NCBI GenBank assembly: GCA_029288115.1
Contig: JARFPV010000498.1
Coordinates: 1 to 12,457 of the forward strand
Reading direction: 5' to 3'
From: Akkermansiaceae bacterium
GTDB lineage: Bacteria > Verrucomicrobiota > Verrucomicrobiia > Verrucomicrobiales > Akkermansiaceae
DNA: 12,457 bases
In this document: positions 10,450 through 12,457 of the stretch, piece after piece
Numbering within the stretch: position 1 is the first letter of the stretch
Layout of the letters: each line of letters opens with the position of its first letter
Program-made: the position numbers and the translations under genes
The notes under the pieces: model-generated
Seen by the model: only the letters and a program-made list of their open reading frames with translations
What the model was told of the DNA's origin: nothing
Database searches by the model: none

Positions 10450-11868
10450 ATGGCATCCCCATCCGGCAATCAACGTAAGCACGATCCGCACGAAATCGAA
10501 GGTGTGAAACAGCGGCATTCCAAAGCAGCATCCTTCCCGTGGCTTAGGGTATCTTTCTTTGTTCTCGTCTGCGGCGTGATTGTGATTGCCCAAGGCCCAC
10601 TGCCCGGGAAAATCTGGCGCAAGCTAGCAGGCACCAAAAAAGAACAACCAGCCAAACCACCCGTGAAGCCGGTGTCCAAGCCCGTGGTGGGCACTCCTGA
10701 ACCAAAACCTCAACCAGTTCCTACACCCAAACCTACTCCTGCGCCTGAGCCCAAAGTGTTGCCGCCCACGGATCACACCGCAACTTCAGGTGGAGATGTG
10801 AGGCGCATGTCCAAGGGATTTGATTTAAAAACGAAGGTGACATTGGTCAAAGGCAAAGCGGCGTCTACGGAGCGCGAGGACAAGTCGAGCTACGTAGCGG
10901 AATATGAGCTTAAGGTGCGCCTGCCTAAGGCAATCACCACCATGGCTGAATTGCAGAAGGTAAACCCGGGAATCGATAAGGCACTGCCCGGCCTGAAGGA
11001 CATGCTGCCGACGGCAAAAACCTCACCATTCTATTTCCGTCTCTACGAGAACAAGACCGAGCGACTGAAAAAAAATGCGACTCGGCTCAACGACCTGATG
11101 ACTCGGCATAATTTTTTCGACTGTGAAACGATCCTCAACCTCAAACATCCAAGGACAGGCAGGCGTGCCTTGCTTGTGCAGGCCGAGATGGATGTGGTTT
11201 CCGATGGGTCTGACGGAGATCGGCTGCCAACGATGCCTGATAAGATCGTTAACTCCAGCTACTACCAACCGATGACAAGCTACGGCTGGAAAAAAACTGG
11301 TTCCACCCCGAACCCCCTTATTGCTGGATGGAAAGGGAGAATTAAAAAAGCAAACGCTGAGATCGCTAAAGCGGGGACGAAACCCGAACGTAAAGCTTGG
11401 TTACAGGCGCGTATTAAAAAAATCAAACGCGAGATTCAGGACATGGAGGCACGGAGTTTCCTGATTGCCGACTACGACCCGTTCATTGTGATGCCAATCG
11501 ATATGGTGACAGACCGCAGTGACAAATATGCGGCAAGTATCGGCGATTACGCCGTGGTCATCCATAAAGGGAAAATCTATCCATGTATTGTGGGCGATGC
11601 TGGACCGAGTTTTAAAGTCGGTGAGGCATCGCTGCGCATGGCAAAACAAATCAATTCACGCGCAAGTCCCTACTCACGCCCTGTCAGCGACCTCACGGTG
11701 ACCTATCTGGTTTTTCCTGGTTCTGCCGAAAAATTCAAAGCACCCGACTACACCAAGTGGCGCGAAAAATGTTCCAGCCTGTTAGCGGAAATGGGAGGCG
11801 TTGGTGCTGAGAGCACCTTACATACTTGGGTGAATACACTGCCGATTATTGAAAAAAAAGCACCATAG
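10450..11868 (+). CDS. Membrane-anchored glycoside hydrolase family 75 (chitosanase-like) protein
   Basis: The 472-residue protein has a charged N-terminus (1-30), one hydrophobic segment (about 31-48, 'VSFFVLVCGVIVIA') read as a signal anchor, a Pro/Lys-rich linker (about 64-104) and a C-terminal domain with GH75 features. These are 'AEMDVVSDGSDGDR' (compare the fungal D-x-D-x-x-x-DG motif), 'ADYDPFIVMP', 'YAVVIHKGKIYPCIVGD' and 'GPSFKVGEASLRMAKQIN'. D383 in the GDAG turn and E392 in GEAS align, from memory, with the Asp and Glu catalytic pair of fungal GH75 chitosanases, which cleave beta-1,4-glucosamine polymers. A charged helical insertion (about 297-335, 'RIKKANAEIAK' through 'KIKREIQDMEAR') is unlike the small fungal enzymes. 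The domain probably faces the periplasm; the natural substrate is not known and could be another aminosugar polymer. The gene follows the addB-like gene by 34 bases, without a Shine-Dalgarno and without a clear promoter of its own. Confidence 0.82.
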   Translation: MASPSGNQRKHDPHEIEGVKQRHSKAASFPWLRVSFFVLVCGVIVIAQGPLPGKIWRKLAGTKKEQPAKPPVKPVSKPVVGTPEPKPQPVPTPKPTPAPEPKVLPPTDHTATSGGDVRRMSKGFDLKTKVTLVKGKAASTEREDKSSYVAEYELKVRLPKAITTMAELQKVNPGIDKALPGLKDMLPTAKTSPFYFRLYENKTERLKKNATRLNDLMTRHNFFDCETILNLKHPRTGRRALLVQAEMDVVSDGSDGDRLPTMPDKIVNSSYYQPMTSYGWKKTGSTPNPLIAGWKGRIKKANAEIAKAGTKPERKAWLQARIKKIKREIQDMEARSFLIADYDPFIVMPIDMVTDRSDKYAASIGDYAVVIHKGKIYPCIVGDAGPSFKVGEASLRMAKQINSRASPYSRPVSDLTVTYLVFPGSAEKFKAPDYTKWREKCSSLLAEMGGVGAESTLHTWVNTLPIIEKKAP

Positions 11869-11895
11869 CAGTTGCTCGCTGATGCACGGCTAGGC

Positions 11896-11923
11896 TTGCC
11901 AGATGGCACTTGTTCAATGTAAT
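11896..11923 (+). promoter_or_regulatory. Sigma70-like promoter for the lipoprotein gene (near-leaderless)
   Basis: TTGCCA (11896-11901, five of six to consensus) and TGTAAT (11918-11923, five of six) are separated by 16 bases. Transcription would start near 11930, only about two bases before ATG 11932, giving a nearly leaderless mRNA. No Shine-Dalgarno precedes this ATG, which fits. The -35 element overlaps a short inverted repeat, TGCCA-GA-TGGCA (11897-11908), which might be an operator but may equally be chance. Confidence 0.5.
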
Positions 11924-11931
11924 GTGCCGGC

Positions 11932-12369
11932 ATGAATTTCTACCATTTTGTGTCTGTGGCTCTGTCTATGGTGCTCGTATCCTGCGGAGCCTTATTTAAG
12001 CCATCCGGATGGCCCGTTGAAACTTCCGTGAAGGAGTCTGCCTATCATCACATGATTGAGCACGTGAAATTCACCGGCTCCAAGGAGTCTCTGACCCACC
12101 AGGAAAAGGCACTACTCACATTTCTCGATAATCCAGACAACATCGCAGCTGCAGTCGGGAAGAAAAACCGACCCGGATCACACGAATGGTCGGCTGCCGA
12201 AGTCTATCTCGTTGATCCCGGAAAGCACGTCTCGGTGCTCTGTGAGGACGGTTACCAGCAAAAACCAGTTTATTTCCACTATATGCCGGAGGAAAAAACC
12301 TGGTATCGCGTGGGCCACCTAGAGGATACGCACGGCAAGGGAGTGCCTGCCGTTGTCGTTAAAGACTAG
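11932..12369 (+). CDS. Small predicted lipoprotein, function unknown
   Basis: The 145-residue protein begins with a short signal peptide ('MNFYHFVSVALSMVLVSCG') ending in the lipobox L15-V16-S17-C18, so cleavage by signal peptidase II and lipidation at C18 are expected. The mature part (about 128 residues) is hydrophilic. An N-terminal helical half contains 'HHMIEHVKFTGSKESLTHQEKALLTF' features in pieces; a C-terminal half looks beta-rich, with several aromatic residues ('VYFHYMPEEKTWYRVGHL'). I recognise no named domain. It has its own promoter just upstream, so it is probably not part of the gyrase cluster transcript alone. No terminator is seen in the 64 bases before the tRNA gene. An inner- or outer-membrane location cannot be decided from this sequence; residue +2 is Gly, not the Asp of the classic E. 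coli retention rule. Confidence 0.82.
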   Translation: MNFYHFVSVALSMVLVSCGALFKPSGWPVETSVKESAYHHMIEHVKFTGSKESLTHQEKALLTFLDNPDNIAAAVGKKNRPGSHEWSAAEVYLVDPGKHVSVLCEDGYQQKPVYFHYMPEEKTWYRVGHLEDTHGKGVPAVVVKD

Positions 12370-12378
12370 AAAAAAGGT

Positions 12379-12407
12379 TTGCCATCGCTCCTAAGGCTCG
12401 GTAGCTT
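12379..12407 (+). promoter_or_regulatory. Possible promoter for the tRNA-Ser gene
   Basis: TTGCCA (12379-12384, five of six) is followed after exactly 17 bases by TAGCTT (12402-12407, three of six). The start would be near 12414, about 20 bases before the mature tRNA 5' end, a normal 5' leader length for RNase P processing. The weak -10 match keeps confidence low. Confidence 0.35.
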
Positions 12408-12433
12408 CCGCGCCCGTCGACTATTGACTATCC

Positions 12434-12457
12434 GGACAGGTGGCAGAGTGGTCGAAT
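12434..12457 (+). tRNA. tRNA-Ser, 5' part (truncated by window end)
   Basis: The last 24 bases begin with a seven-base acceptor strand GGACAGG (12434-12440), then U8-G9 and a D-arm of the form GCAG-AGTGGTCGAAT. This matches the TGGCAGAGTGGTCGAAT signature common to bacterial tRNA-Ser. The anticodon, variable arm and 3' acceptor strand lie beyond the window, so the serine isoacceptor cannot be named and the identity rests on the 5' part alone. Confidence 0.85.

Noticed and set aside
11869..11910. Terminator after the GH75 gene
   Set aside because: Short inverted repeats such as agca-gt-tgct and tgcca-ga-tggca occur, but no T-tract follows either of them.

Overview
The window looks like a chromosomal segment of a member of the Verrucomicrobiota. 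This is an inference from the mix of features: a gyrB-gyrA pair, a glycoside-hydrolase-family-75 (chitosanase-type) protein with a membrane anchor, a small zinc-ribbon/tail-anchor protein, a beta-rich export protein ending in a BACON-like domain, and translation starts that mostly lack Shine-Dalgarno sequences. Base composition is roughly balanced, and every supported gene lies on the + strand. No mobile element, CRISPR array or sign of recent transfer was found.

Layout. (1) 2-583 is the 3' end of a gene entering from the left. It encodes the C-terminus of a probably exported, beta-rich protein and is closed by a strong intrinsic terminator (616-651). (2) 743-1801 encodes ribonuclease D. It is followed 44 bases later by a 148-residue zinc-ribbon protein with a C-terminal membrane segment (1846-2292). 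(3) 2405-7631 holds gyrB and gyrA, 25 bases apart, encoding the two DNA gyrase subunits. (4) 7635-10415 starts only 3 bases after the gyrA stop and encodes an AddB-type protein: a degenerate helicase-like N-terminal part and a C-terminal PD-(D/E)XK nuclease. (5) 10450-11868 encodes a membrane-anchored GH75-like enzyme. (6) 11932-12369 encodes a small lipoprotein, with a good sigma70-like promoter placed so that the mRNA would be nearly leaderless. (7) 12434 to the window end is the 5' portion of a tRNA-Ser gene.

How the genes work together. gyrB, gyrA and the addB-like gene form a tight same-strand cluster joining supercoiling control to double-strand-break processing; the GH75 gene may be a distal, unrelated passenger. 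RNase D trims the 3' ends of stable RNAs. The lipoprotein and the left-hand fragment belong to the cell envelope or exterior.

Most of the window is housekeeping, and I see no convincing new multi-gene system. The points most worth a second look are: an AddB-like protein that lacks both Walker A and the C-terminal Fe-S cysteines, translationally adjacent to gyrA; a threonine at the GyrA quinolone-pocket position that is acidic in E. coli; the near-leaderless lipoprotein gene; the general lack of Shine-Dalgarno sequences; and three perfect inverted repeats inside gyrA. No gene-free stretch exceeds 300 bases; the longest (584-742) holds the terminator and no promoter that I can defend.
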